Of a stretch of DNA of 64,000 nt, positions 46,501 through 56,786 are shown in pieces. The stretch lies in assembly GCF_021596505.1 (NCBI RefSeq), contig NZ_PJIZ01000023.1, forward strand, positions 24,780-88,779, read 5' to 3'. The DNA comes from Nostoc sp. CMAA1605. Lineage in GTDB: Bacteria > Cyanobacteriota > Cyanobacteriia > Cyanobacteriales > Nostocaceae. Numbering within the stretch: the first letter of the stretch is position 1; every line of letters starts with the position of its first letter. The position numbers and the translations under genes are program-made. The notes beneath the pieces were generated by a model that saw nothing but the letters and a program-made list of their open reading frames with translations, had not been told where the DNA came from and did no database searches.

Positions 46501-46692
46501 ATAGCTAGTCAACTCATCACCTAGCTGGAATTCCCGCACCACCCAAGCTTGGCTAAACTCCGTCATTAGACTCGTATCCCCTGCAACTAACCTCAGCAAT
46601 TTGAGGATAGGCGCGACTGGAGTGGAAGATGGCTGATTGCTAGCATATTGATTCAGCCCTCCCGAAACTCTTAACGGCGAAGAGGGGTTCAT
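43516..46692 (-). CDS. hetC: HetC, peptidase-containing ABC exporter for heterocyst differentiation
   Basis: A 1058-residue protein: an N-terminal cyclic-nucleotide-binding-like domain (about 25-170), a linker, a C39-type peptidase domain with C362 (DCGVACLAM), H435 (IHYIVVW) and D453 (SDPALG), five or six membrane helices (about 500-790) and an ATPase domain with Walker A GHSGAGKTT at 856-864. The signature is LSVSQ (961-965) instead of LSGGQ, and Walker B reads IFDEVTFNSD, so the ATPase is divergent. The linker (about 317-335) contains an in-frame repeat (ERGTGNREQGTGNGEE). HetC is needed for heterocyst formation; the order hetC-hetP, the length and the NtcA promoter upstream support this call over a bacteriocin exporter. 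Confidence 0.85.
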   Translation of the reverse strand: MNPSSPLRVSGGLNQYASNQPSSTPVAPILKLLRLVAGDTSLMTEFSQAWVVREFQLGDELTSYSLGGEVVDSNNIVSLVCQGRVRLLSLNHKLGREVSTQLLLDGQVFGGDYLFWHHCLPYRAIAASPGSLVQISVTELEQWLERIPQLEDYLQQLANERQTLIFFKSYTDLHSLKSTTLRELSPLLTTTQIPADTPLSTATPPEAGRFWLARGQVESISVGSVTPAMGDSWGYPELTPPDGKAQTDLLVYHLSIENWDTAKALAANFWINHHPAVAAKPVAKTTESKTKILLPPITNVSVRENHTHHPEADSKVVNEERGTGNREQGTGNGEEGIDFPQQEVKRRFWFTYPFIQQQSLSDCGVACLAMISQYWGKRLSFPTLRQLAQVDRLGATLESLANTAQTLGYDVLPVRASLNKLEWQTNPWIAHWQGIHYIVVWQIKGDRILISDPALGKRWLKRAKFTANWTGYALLLNPTDVFYALKSEKVSLGRYGQILWHYRKLLKQVILASLLIQIFGLAAPLCTQIVLDQFIPSKNLDTLNVFAIAYLCLGIWRNILTVQHQYLLDYLASRLDLNLIGSFIHYTLQLPLQFFATRSVEDIVSRVQENQRIQQFITRRAIGATIDALMVIIYLGLMISYNWQLTLLVLSWILAIAFFALGVSPYIKQASREVWQESTGQQTAIVDMISGITAVKTATAERGLQKYWEERFLKMLKARLQGQKLANRLQLTRSLINHISSTLILWFGVTLVMGKQISLGQFVAFNLLISSITNPVLALVGLWDEFQQVLIAAERLNDVFAAGAEENQQTTLLVMPPIDGEVRLESVSFHYHDRPEREILQNISLIAKPGQIIGIIGHSGAGKTTLGHLLAGLYTPTSGKIFIDDHDTAIMSTQSLRSQLGLVLQDVFLFSGTILENITLHDPEFSREQAIAAAKLANAHEFIQALPFGYDTKISERGLGLSVSQKQKIAIARTLIRNPKILIFDEVTFNSDIDTEADWHDNLALITQNRTTFIISHRAANVRHADYILVLDRGMIIEQGTHEQLMNIAGIYHQLAVR
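45682..45742. repeat. STRR unit inside hetC
   Basis: CCCTGTT/CCCCGTT/CCTCGTT units, about nine copies, read in frame as the Glu/Gly/Thr/Asn/Arg-rich linker between the nucleotide-binding-like and peptidase domains. Confidence 0.85.
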
Positions 46693-47376
46693 GGTTTAAC
46701 TTCAGATTGGTGTATAAACTCTTGGTCAGATTTAGCTCAAAGTTGCCAATGTCAAAAATTCATGCTGATTTGAATCATGAAAATTGGTTCATTTCAACAT
46801 TTCATTATTCATGCAATCATGAGATTTTTCCCCAATAATTGCTTTATGGCAAAATGGTTTTTTCACCACCAGCCAATCATCAATAAATCAGCAATTTGGC
46901 ATAAACTTTGACTTATTTTTGAATTGATCTGAGTGGCATTCAGGGTGACTTGCCAATTTTATCAAATTTTCACGAATTCTTTAACCAGTGTTCATAAACT
47001 TAGCTTTGGGGATCTGGTGGCTGTTCATGAGAAAATTAAGCGCAAAGTCAAAACTGAGTAATTTGCCAGAAGCCTATATTTACTTTGTTAATCAGTCTTG
47101 GAATTATTCCCACAGTGTTTCTACTAAAAACTTGTTAAAAGTAATTTTTCCACTCCCTAAATGTTCACTAAGAACTAAATTTTGCTGTTTTTAGTAATAT
47201 CCTAATTGGGTAGATTAACACGGTTATACATACACAAAATAAATTTTATTTGTGAGACTTGATAGTTTTCTTAACCTAGTTACACTTTCCTGTTATTGAT
47301 TAGATAACCGGAAAATCAAACCAAAAATTGTGAATGCTTTTTATTTTTTTTAGATAGAATTCTACCCAAGAGAGAG

Positions 47377-47418
47377 ATACTAAAGCATTTAAAACAGCTA
47401 TTATGTATCCTGTGCTAC
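47377..47418 (-). promoter_or_regulatory. NtcA-activated promoter of hetC
   Basis: GTA-TCCTGTGC-TAC at 47405-47418 is an exact GTAN8TAC NtcA box. On the minus strand, 22 nt further, TAGTAT (47382-47377) fits the TAN3T -10 element. This is the canonical class II NtcA layout, predicting a start near 47370. hetC is a known NtcA-dependent gene in Anabaena. Confidence 0.8.
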
Positions 47419-47702
47419 AGATTTTCGCAGATATGGCTAACTAATTGCCGTAAAGTTGCCAAGATAGCTGTCACCCCTCATGAAGTTGTTTGACTTCTGT
47501 AATTCAGTCAGCAAAACCATCAAGGAAAGTTTAAATTTTTCACAATAGCAAAGTTAGCCATTTCCAACGGCGATTTCGACAGCAGAGATCAAGATAAACT
47601 TAATTAAAAATTTATATTTCGCCTAGATAAACAGAAGCAACTGGCGTGGAGAGAACCACCTCCAGCTTAGATAAGCTAATCAGCATTTAAGTTGCATAAA
47701 AC

Positions 47703-47734
47703 CCAATACAGTTCAGTTAACTGAACCGTATTGG
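47703..47734 (-). terminator. 32-bp near-perfect palindrome
   Basis: Arms CCAATACAGTTCAGTT and the complement differ at one of 16 positions. On the minus strand it is followed by GGTTTTATG, so it may terminate the dehydrogenase transcript that ends at 48000, or be a dispersed palindrome. Confidence 0.45.
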
Positions 47735-47827
47735 CATAAAACCAGGGCTAAAGCCCTTACTACAAGCGAATCAGGCGTTGCATAAATGCGGGATGAATTG
47801 AGACTTTTGTACAAAGCAGAATATTAA

Positions 47828-47862
47828 TTCTTTGCGCCTTTGCGCCTTTGCGCCTTTGCGTG
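47828..47862. repeat. Nonamer array GCGCCTTTG
   Basis: About four tandem 9-bp units TTTGCGCCT, a repeat type common in Nostoc intergenic DNA. Confidence 0.85.
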
Positions 47863-47999
47863 AGACAAAAATCATCCCACTAATCAGCAACGCCGCGAAT
47901 CAGTCTGGAAAAATGAATGACGATTAGCTTACTGCAAGCAGGGCTGTTTCATTCCCTTGTGTTGGGTGGGGTTTAAATCCCCCTGTTCCCCGTCCCCTG

Positions 48000-48797
48000 T
48001 TAAGTAACTTCCTGCATATTTTTCACAATCTTTGTGACCAAATTTCTGGGGATAAATCTCACCATTTCCGCCAGCATTTTATTTTTCAGCCCAGGAATAG
48101 CCACAGTTTTACCTGCCATTAAGGCACGATAACCGATTTTTGCGACTTTTTTGGCATCCATCATATTATTACTTTCTATTTGCCTAGCACCTGCAAGTCC
48201 TGTGCGTTTATGAAAAGCTGACTCTGTTGGGCCAGGACAAAGGGCTGTTACAGTTACACCTGTATTTTCTAATTCCCTCGCTAGTGCTTGGGAAAAAGAT
48301 AAAATATAAGCTTTGGTGGCAAAATAAACTGCCATTAAAGGGCCTGGTTGAAATGCAGCAGCAGAAGCAAGATTTAATATCTTGCCATCACCTTTTCTGA
48401 CCATGTCTTTAAGGAATAACTTAGTTAGATGAGTCAGAGTTACTAAATTTACTTGCAGCATTTCTAGTTCAGTATTCAAGTTAGTTTCACTAAATAAACC
48501 ATGAATACCAAATCCAGCATTATTTACTAAAACATCAATCTGAATAGATTCTTGTTGTAATTCTGCAAAAATATCTTCTGGTGAAGTATTGATAGACAAA
48601 TCCTTAACTATTGGTTTTACCCGAATTTCAAATTGATGCCTAATTTTATCAGCAACATCGGCTAGCTTTTGCGGCATGATATCTACTAATACAAGATTAT
48701 AGTTATTCTGGGCAAAAATATATGCCAATTCATAACCAATACCGTTAGCAGCTCCTGTAATCAGAACCGTTTGGTTGCGTTGATGTGATTTTTTCAT
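48000..48797 (-). CDS. Short-chain dehydrogenase/reductase (DltE-like)
   Basis: A 265-residue SDR with the cofactor motif TGAANGIG at about residues 14-21, NNAGFG near 93, the catalytic Ser in LNLASAAA and YFATK (Tyr/Lys) near 158-162. It resembles the cytosolic acyl-chain-reducing SDRs rather than sugar epimerases. HetN, another SDR tied to heterocyst patterning, carries an RGSGR motif; that motif is absent here, so I do not call it HetN despite the hetC neighbour. It is monocistronic. Confidence 0.88.
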   Translation of the reverse strand: MKKSHQRNQTVLITGAANGIGYELAYIFAQNNYNLVLVDIMPQKLADVADKIRHQFEIRVKPIVKDLSINTSPEDIFAELQQESIQIDVLVNNAGFGIHGLFSETNLNTELEMLQVNLVTLTHLTKLFLKDMVRKGDGKILNLASAAAFQPGPLMAVYFATKAYILSFSQALARELENTGVTVTALCPGPTESAFHKRTGLAGARQIESNNMMDAKKVAKIGYRALMAGKTVAIPGLKNKMLAEMVRFIPRNLVTKIVKNMQEVT

Positions 48798-49511
48798 CAG
48801 AAAAAATATGTAGATTATACGTGATTGACTTGGCTTGTCTAAAATTTATGCAAAATAAGCGTGGAACAAATGCAGATACTTAACATCCTAAGTTTATGGT
48901 CAATGTAAGTTAAAAAATAAAATTTTTAACTCATCAAAACCAGTAATTAATCTCCTCTTTCTTAAAGATAGTTCCATAACTATAAAGCTGTTGTATATCG
49001 CAAGACAAACTGCAAAAATCGTAAAGTTATCGTTTGCCAACAGTAGCTTCAATTAATACCCAAGTAGTATTCTGGAAATCTCTAGGATGATTTTCAGCTT
49101 TCTAGATATCATCCAAATCTAAAATGCGCTAGAATAGCTCATTTCTCAGATATTAGATATTAGTTGAAAGTTGCGATCGCTACAAATTCTCAAAACCTCT
49201 GATATCAAAATCCAGTTTAATTGTGAACATATCTCAAACCGCATATTTATATAAGTATATAAAATATTCATGTAATTTAAATTACATGAATATAACTGTT
49301 GTGAACCTAGTGAAGCACACACTTCATGATGGCTACTTAACAGTCGATAAATATCATTTAAAGATATTTGCTTAAAAACAAATTGACGCGCTTTTACAAA
49401 TCTAGATAACTCCTAGCACCAAGAGAAATTGCTGCACATATTGCAAATTTTGTTGCAATAGTGTTATATTTATTTACACAAAGTTACAAAAGTATAAAAA
49501 AGAGGTTAATT
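48798..49511. other. Divergent intergenic region of 714 bp
   Basis: AT-rich with no trusted ORF. It holds a perfect 30-bp palindrome (49264-49293) and the 17-bp sequence TTCATGATGGCTACTTA (49323-49339), which occurs inverted at 41504-41520. Confidence 0.5.
49264..49293. repeat. Perfect 30-bp AT-rich palindrome
   Basis: All 15 base pairs match around a TTT|AAA centre (arm ATATTCATGTAATTT). It lies 220 bp before the small membrane protein gene and could be a dimeric regulator site or a cruciform. Confidence 0.75.
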
Positions 49512-49739
49512 ATGACAATTCTAGTTGCAGTAACACTTTTAGGTTGGGTAGCAGCTTCCGTACTAGGCACTTTAGCCTACTTCTTAGGAGAACAGAAAAA
49601 GCCCATCCACGAAAGAAACTGGCGTTCTGAATCTTTTGAAAAATTAGCAAAATCGATTACAGGTGCAGACATAGACTATAGCGATCGCACCCCCGCCTAT
49701 GCTATGGATGCTTACACTAGCCGCAATTTACCTCAATAG
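49512..49739 (+). CDS. Small single-helix membrane protein, cyanobacterial
   Basis: Read from the ATG at 49512 with AGAGG seven bases before it; 75 residues. One helix spans about residues 3-24 (ILVAVTLLGWVAASVLGTLAYF), followed by a charged part GEQKKPIHERNWRSESF and a C-terminus YAMDAYTSRNLPQ. It resembles small thylakoid proteins of the photosystem II assembly kind (Psb35-like), a weak recollection rather than a firm identification. A strong terminator follows, so it is monocistronic. Confidence 0.75.
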   Translation: MTILVAVTLLGWVAASVLGTLAYFLGEQKKPIHERNWRSESFEKLAKSITGADIDYSDRTPAYAMDAYTSRNLPQ

Positions 49740-49760
49740 CTGTAATGGACAGCAATAATA

Positions 49761-49796
49761 AAACCCCCAGTAATTGACGCTGGGGGTTTGTTTTTT
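49761..49796 (+). terminator. Intrinsic terminator
   Basis: Stem AAACCCCCAG/CTGGGGGTTT (10 bp, 49761-49770 with 49780-49789), 9-nt loop, then TTTTTT. It lies 22 bp after the small membrane protein stop. Confidence 0.92.
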
Positions 49797-49903
49797 AGGG
49801 GTGTAAGGGTGTAGGGGTGTAAGGGTGTAAGGGTGTAAGGGAGAAGTGGAGAAAGAAAACTCAATGCCCAATGCCCAATGCCCAATGCCCCATTCCCAAT
49901 GCT
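49797..49903. repeat. STRR tract
   Basis: GGGTGTAA units (49798-49840) and CCCAATG units (49864-49900) between convergent genes. Confidence 0.85.
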
Positions 49904-51493
49904 TTACAAAGGACGATAAACCCGATAATTGATATTAGGGAAGATATTGTCCATTAATTCGACTTTTTCTAGCCAACCACTGTCGATTTTGCCGACTTTC
50001 ACATCTTCATAGAGTTTATTAAAGCGCATTAAGTGCGATCGCGTGCGTCTCACCGCATAGGGAACCATTGTTCCTGTCCGCATAATAAACGCCCAGTCGG
50101 AAGATTGCGCCAATAATAATTCTCTCGCGGCTTGATTTAAAGCCTTCCAGCCTAATTCATCCTCTGGTTCTAATTGGGAGATTTCAATCATCCGTTCCGC
50201 AGCTTTATGCAGATGAGGGTAAATCCAAGCATTAGTCTCATTCAACCAATACTCATGGAAACCTTTGTAACCCCAACTCGACTGGGAAGGGCGACACACT
50301 TGTTGAGTCGGTTCAGCCCGTAAATAATCAGCCAAGTGGGTCATTTGATATGTTCCTTGGTCATACCAAGATTTACGGAACAGGTAATCAATAAACCAAG
50401 GGCCTTCATACCACCAATGACCGAATAATTCCGCATCGTAAGGCGAAACAATAATCGGCGGACGCTGCATAATGCTATAAAGATGTTCTGCTTGTCGTTC
50501 GCGGTTATACATAAAGTTAGCCGCGTGTTCTGCCGCCTTTTCCCTCGCCCAATAAGGATCATAAAGTGCCTTATCAGATAAACCTAAGCCGCGTCCGGTG
50601 ATTTTGTGATACTTAATCCCCGTATTTTTACGCTGACCGTTGGGCATAATGTAGGGCTTGATGTACTCATACTCAGCTTCCCAGCCCAAGTCTTTGTAAA
50701 ATTCCCGATATTCCGCCGCACCAGGATAACCCACCTCAGAAGACCATACCTGCTGAGAAGATTCATGATCTCGACCAAAAGCCGCCACACCAGTTTCAGT
50801 GTAAATTGGCGCGTAAGTACCAAAGCGGGGACGGGGACGCGCATACAAAATACCATGTCCATCGGTGAGGAAGTAACGCAAGCCAGCATCAGCTAGCATC
50901 CGTTCTAAGCCTTCATAGTAAGCGCATTCCGGCAGCCAAATTCCTTTAGGTGGACGACCAAAAGTTTCTTCGTAGTGTTCACAAGCAACCTGAATTTGCG
51001 CCCACACCGCTTGCGGATACATTTTCATCAACGGTAAATAGCCGTGAGTTGCACCACAGGTAATAATTTCTAAATTATTAGTTTCTTGGAACTGTTTAAA
51101 CGCCGTCACCAAATCGCCATTGTAGCGTTCCCACATCTGGCGCGCTTCGTTAAATTCAGTGGCGTAGTGTTCCGCCAAATAACGCATATGCCCATTGTGG
51201 ATATTGCGTTCGGCTTCCAGTTCTATAAGTTCTTCTAATTGTGCTAAATGTGCATCGTAGCGTTCTTGTAATAATGGATCACGCAGCATGGACACTAATG
51301 GGGGTGTCATACTCATCGTGATTTTAAAGTCTATACCGTCTCGCTTTAAGCCTTCAAATACTTTTAATAAGGGGATGTAAGTTTCTGTAATAGCTTCATA
51401 AAGCCATTCTTCTTCCAACACATAATCACTTTCTGGGTGACGCACGAAGGGTAGATGTGCATGAAGTACAAGCGCGACGTAGCCAATAGCCAT
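49904..51493 (-). CDS. GH57-family 1,4-alpha-glucan branching enzyme
   Basis: A 529-residue glycoside hydrolase family 57 protein. The N-terminal catalytic barrel starts YVALVLHAHLPFVRHPESD, the catalytic Glu is in WLPECAYY near residue 190 and the acid Asp in VSPYDAELFGHWWYEGP near 353. A helical C-terminal domain follows. GH57 branching enzymes form alpha-1,6 branches in glycogen. The length and the WLPECAY motif match the branching subgroup rather than amylopullulanase. It is probably monocistronic. Confidence 0.9.
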   Translation of the reverse strand: MAIGYVALVLHAHLPFVRHPESDYVLEEEWLYEAITETYIPLLKVFEGLKRDGIDFKITMSMTPPLVSMLRDPLLQERYDAHLAQLEELIELEAERNIHNGHMRYLAEHYATEFNEARQMWERYNGDLVTAFKQFQETNNLEIITCGATHGYLPLMKMYPQAVWAQIQVACEHYEETFGRPPKGIWLPECAYYEGLERMLADAGLRYFLTDGHGILYARPRPRFGTYAPIYTETGVAAFGRDHESSQQVWSSEVGYPGAAEYREFYKDLGWEAEYEYIKPYIMPNGQRKNTGIKYHKITGRGLGLSDKALYDPYWAREKAAEHAANFMYNRERQAEHLYSIMQRPPIIVSPYDAELFGHWWYEGPWFIDYLFRKSWYDQGTYQMTHLADYLRAEPTQQVCRPSQSSWGYKGFHEYWLNETNAWIYPHLHKAAERMIEISQLEPEDELGWKALNQAARELLLAQSSDWAFIMRTGTMVPYAVRRTRSHLMRFNKLYEDVKVGKIDSGWLEKVELMDNIFPNINYRVYRPL

Positions 51494-51604
51494 AATTTTC
51501 TGGGGTGATTCTTATAAATTGAAGGTCTAGGGAGTAGGCAGAAATTAACAATATTTTAAGACCTTCTGGGGATCGTAGGAGATTAGTAATTTCAGCAAAT
51601 TAAA

Positions 51605-51655
51605 TATCAAGAAAGGGAACGGGGAACAGGGAACGGGAAACAGGGGGAGAACCCT
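51605..51655. repeat. STRR tract GGGAACAGGGAACGGG
   Basis: Short array of GGGAACG/GGGAACA units, the same unit type as found inside hetC. Confidence 0.8.
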
Positions 51656-51685
51656 ATAAATAAATTTAGGGGCTGGGAAATGCTG

Positions 51686-52786
51686 TTATTCTTCATCATG
51701 ATATAAATCTTGTAGACCTTGCACTTGAGTACGTCGGGAAGTGCGACGATATTTTTTACTTTCTAGTTTGGGTTCGTATTGGCTTTGGCCTTTGCCTTTG
51801 GTTTTGCGCTTTAAGGTCGATTCGGGATCGGCTTGTTGTTGGAGTTGTGTTTGTCTGGCGATCGCTGCGTCTAAAAACTCTAGATAATGTTCATAGCGTT
51901 CCCAATCACCCCGCACAGCACAATCTGGTTCATCTCGATGTAAACAATCATTAAATTTACAGTGAGCATGGGCGAGGCTTTCACTGGCTTCAGGGAAGTA
52001 ATGTACTAATTCTTCGGGACTGCAATCTAAATCAGGCTGATTAAAGCCTGGAGTGTCTGCGAGTAAACCGCCGCTAGGTAACTCAAATAATTCTACGTGG
52101 CGTGTGGTATGACGACCACGAGCTAATTTCCCGGAAACTTCGCCCACGCGCAGGTTGATATCGGGAATCAGGGCATTAATTAAGCTAGATTTACCCACTC
52201 CAGAAGGCCCAGCCACAACCGTAATTTTCTGGCTGAGATGTTTTGCTACTTCCTCAATATTAATTTGCTGCTGAACGCTGATAAATAGGGGTTGATATCC
52301 CCAACTTAACAGGCGATCGCGAATTTCTGCTTGCTCTTGGGGTGTGACTAAATCGCTTTTATTCAAGCATAAAACCACATCTAAGCCCGTAGATTCAGCC
52401 TTAATTAAAAATCGGCTGAGTTGGTAAGGTTCGAGGGGAGGGTCAGCCACCGCAAAAACCAGCAGGATTTGGTTCGCATTGGCGATTGGTGGACGGTCTA
52501 ATTCCGTTTGACGGGGTAAGACATCCGCGATCGCTCCTCGTTCTCCAGACCAATCTGGCTCTTCTACAATCACGCGATCGCCCACCATCACCTGCTGACC
52601 GATTTTTTTCAGTCGAGTCCGACGAGTACATAGGAGGAAGGGGAGCAGAGGAGAATTTAAATCTAATTCTCCCCCTGCACCCCTGCACCCCTGCACCCCT
52701 GCCTCAAAATCTAGCTGTACCTTGTAGAAATTCGCCTGTACGGCTAACACCGTACCCAAAAACTGTCCAGTAGTACCAAGTTTCAT
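51686..52786 (-). CDS. rsgA: Ribosome small subunit-dependent GTPase A
   Basis: A 366-residue circularly permuted GTPase that helps mature the 30S subunit: OB-fold N-terminus, G4 LNKSDL, G1 GPSGVGKSSLIN, G3 DTPGFN and the C-terminal zinc knuckle CKFNDCLHRDEPDC. Residues about 29-51 (GVQGCRGAGGELDLNSPLLP) are foreign to the family. They come from a GGGGTGCA repeat (52660-52705) inserted in frame in the OB-fold loop before LCTRRTRLKKIG. The C-terminal tail is basic. Its ATG overlaps the tusA stop by one base (TAATG). Confidence 0.93.
   Translation of the reverse strand: MKLGTTGQFLGTVLAVQANFYKVQLDFEAGVQGCRGAGGELDLNSPLLPFLLCTRRTRLKKIGQQVMVGDRVIVEEPDWSGERGAIADVLPRQTELDRPPIANANQILLVFAVADPPLEPYQLSRFLIKAESTGLDVVLCLNKSDLVTPQEQAEIRDRLLSWGYQPLFISVQQQINIEEVAKHLSQKITVVAGPSGVGKSSLINALIPDINLRVGEVSGKLARGRHTTRHVELFELPSGGLLADTPGFNQPDLDCSPEELVHYFPEASESLAHAHCKFNDCLHRDEPDCAVRGDWERYEHYLEFLDAAIARQTQLQQQADPESTLKRKTKGKGQSQYEPKLESKKYRRTSRRTQVQGLQDLYHDEE
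52660..52705. repeat. STRR unit inside rsgA
   Basis: CCCCTGCA octamers (about four copies) plus flanking sequence lie inside the rsgA frame and encode a Gly/Cys/Arg-rich loop. Confidence 0.85.
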
Positions 52787-53040
52787 TAGGCGTTTACAGG
52801 ACGGCGAACTAACAAAGCAAAATAGTCGGCACAGTCGGTAATTTTTTCTACTTGATAACCGGCCATGGTCAAACTATCGGGGACTTGCTCAATCGGCTCA
52901 CCAGGGTCTAGCCATACCTCCAACAAAGTACCAGGGGACATTTGCTCCAAACGGAGTTTAGTCCGCACGAAATTAATCGGGCAAGGAGTGCCGCGCAAAT
53001 CTAGTTGAGCATCAGGAGTTGATAGAGAAGATAACTTCAT
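52786..53040 (-). CDS. TusA/YedF-family sulfur carrier-like protein
   Basis: An 84-residue protein with the family fold and the Cys-Pro motif DLRGTPCPINFVRTKL at about 14-29, then VWLDPGEPIEQVP. The thiol cysteine is present. TusA relatives pass sulfur for tRNA thiolation or other uses. It is coupled by one-base TAATG overlaps to both dnaJ upstream and rsgA downstream, an unusually tight triple that should give co-ordinated translation. Confidence 0.9.
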   Translation of the reverse strand: MKLSSLSTPDAQLDLRGTPCPINFVRTKLRLEQMSPGTLLEVWLDPGEPIEQVPDSLTMAGYQVEKITDCADYFALLVRRPVNA

Positions 53041-54164
53041 TACTTAAACAGATTTCCCAAAAAACCTTCTAAACCGCCTTTACCAGTACGGTCTCCCTTA
53101 ATTTTAGCTAGCTTCTCTAACAATTCTCTCTCCTCTGGTGTCACCTTAGTAGGAATATCAATTAACACCGTTAATAGATGATCCCCTCGGCTCACGGGAT
53201 TACCCAAGCGGGGTACACCACGATTTTCTAATTTCATCACCGTATTGGGTTGAGTCCCGGCGGGGATAATTAACTCTACTGGCCCATCTACGGTATTCAC
53301 TTCCAAGCGACAGCCTAAAATCGCTTGTAAATAGCTCACCTTAATTTCTGAGAGGACGTTAATGCCATCACGTTGGAATTCCTCATCCTCATTCACGAAC
53401 AAATATACGTACAAATCCCCTGGCGGGCCACCACGTTGACCAGCATCACCTTCTTGGGATATGCGTAAGCGTGTACCGTTGTCTACACCTGCGGGGATGG
53501 TGATTTTCAGTTTCTTGGTAATTTGATTAGTACCTTTACCATCACAGGTATCACATTTGTCTTCAATTACCATACCCGTGCCATTACAGGTGGGACAAGT
53601 GGATACTTGAGTAAAACTACCGAAGGGCGTTCTGGTCACACGCCGTACCTGACCAGAACCACTACAAGTGGAACAAGTACGGGGACGAGTCCCTGGTTTG
53701 GCACCAGAACCAGCACAGGTCTCACAGGTTTCTAAATGGGAAATGCGAATTTCCTTTTCACCACCAAAAACTGCTTCCCGAAAATCTAACTTTAAGTCTA
53801 GCCGTAAATCATCGCCTCGCGCCGGCCCGCTACGCCGTCTTTGTGTGGGGCCGCCCATACCACCGGCAAAACCGCTAAAAATACTTTCAAAGATATCGGC
53901 AAAGCCACCCATATCGCCCATATCTTGGAAGCCTACACCAGCACCAGAAACTCCTTCAGGCCCAAAGCGATCGTAACGTGCGCGGGTTTCTGGCTCGGAT
54001 AGGACTTCGTAAGCACGGTTAATTTCTTTAAATCGTTCCTCCGCACCAGATTCTTTGTTCACGTCTGGGTGATACTTCCGGGCGAGACGACGATAAGCCT
54101 GTTTGATTTCTTCCTTGTCAGCGTCACGAGAAACGCCAAGAACTTCATAGTAGTCGCGGGCCAT
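53040..54164 (-). CDS. dnaJ: Chaperone protein DnaJ (type I)
   Basis: A 374-residue type I Hsp40: J-domain with HPD near residues 32-34, Gly/Phe-rich region (about 75-115), four zinc-finger repeats ([32 protein letters not shown]) and complete C-terminal substrate-binding domains. It stimulates DnaK ATPase and delivers unfolded clients. dnaK and grpE lie upstream on the same strand. A 414-bp gap from dnaK holds repeat debris, so dnaJ may have its own promoter. Confidence 0.96.
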   Translation of the reverse strand: MARDYYEVLGVSRDADKEEIKQAYRRLARKYHPDVNKESGAEERFKEINRAYEVLSEPETRARYDRFGPEGVSGAGVGFQDMGDMGGFADIFESIFSGFAGGMGGPTQRRRSGPARGDDLRLDLKLDFREAVFGGEKEIRISHLETCETCAGSGAKPGTRPRTCSTCSGSGQVRRVTRTPFGSFTQVSTCPTCNGTGMVIEDKCDTCDGKGTNQITKKLKITIPAGVDNGTRLRISQEGDAGQRGGPPGDLYVYLFVNEDEEFQRDGINVLSEIKVSYLQAILGCRLEVNTVDGPVELIIPAGTQPNTVMKLENRGVPRLGNPVSRGDHLLTVLIDIPTKVTPEERELLEKLAKIKGDRTGKGGLEGFLGNLFK

Positions 54165-54578
54165 ATAGCAAAGGTAAAAGTGAGGACGGATAGATAATTA
54201 AAGCAGCAGACACCACTAGGGCGGCTGGCTATCAACTAGGCAGAAGGTAGACGTTAACTTATTTTAATAATTGATTTTACCTTTTACCTTTTACAAAAAT
54301 CACCAGCAAATAGCAAGTTAAGAGAGCTTTTCTTGATTCAACAAAAGAAAGCTACTGCATTTGAGAGTCAGAGAACAACAGCTGAGATTTGTGACTCACA
54401 AACTTGGCTGTCTCTTTTACAATTGTGCTACGTACCACGAAAAAAGCCTGCCCACAAACTAGAGGGGCTAGCCGCACCATCAGGTGTGGAAAACCCCCCT
54501 TGCAATAAGTCAAAAGGTAAAAATCAAAAGGAAAAACATCCTTTTCCTTTTTCCTTTTAACTTTTGCCTTTGTCATTC
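54165..54578. other. Spacer between dnaK and dnaJ
   Basis: Contains TTTTACC repeats (54278-54296) and, right after the dnaK stop, an AAAAGGAAAA/TTTTCCTTTT inverted repeat (54518-54560) that may terminate dnaK. No gene. Confidence 0.5.
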
Positions 54579-56551
<1,973 letters not shown>

Positions 56552-56786
56552 TTACTGACTGCTGTTGCCGTAATGCTATATGCGCGGACAACCTTGAGGC
56601 CAAAGAGGGAGATTTAGGGGTGCAACACTGGAGGAATTTAGGAAAGGAAATTTCCGATTATGCCTCATACAAGGTTTCACCAATCCTCAATCGCCAGTTG
56701 CCAGTTCCCAATACCCAACACTGAGCAATGCTCGCCTCCACTATAATCCAGGCACTATTGGTCAGTGAGGCGAGCAAATACAGTAA

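Larger units (their letters stand above)
46693..47999. other. hetC upstream region
   Basis: 1.3 kb without a trusted gene. It contains the NtcA-type promoter near 47370-47418 and therefore a hetC leader of roughly 680 nt, a long palindrome (47703-47734), a GGGCTAAAGCCC module and a GCGCCTTTG nonamer array (47828-47862). Confidence 0.6.

Noticed and set aside
43516..46692. Bacteriocin/RiPP exporter with PpiC partner
   Set aside because: The domain layout would allow it, but no precursor peptide or HlyD-type partner is present, and hetP, the HetR box and the NtcA promoter identify hetC.
46988..47194. 68-codon plus-strand ORF in the hetC leader
   Set aside because: No Shine-Dalgarno, opposite to the hetC transcript, and no protein-like pattern.
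48000..48797. Calling the SDR next to hetC HetN
   Set aside because: The RGSGR pattern-control motif of HetN is absent and the sequence is a general SDR.
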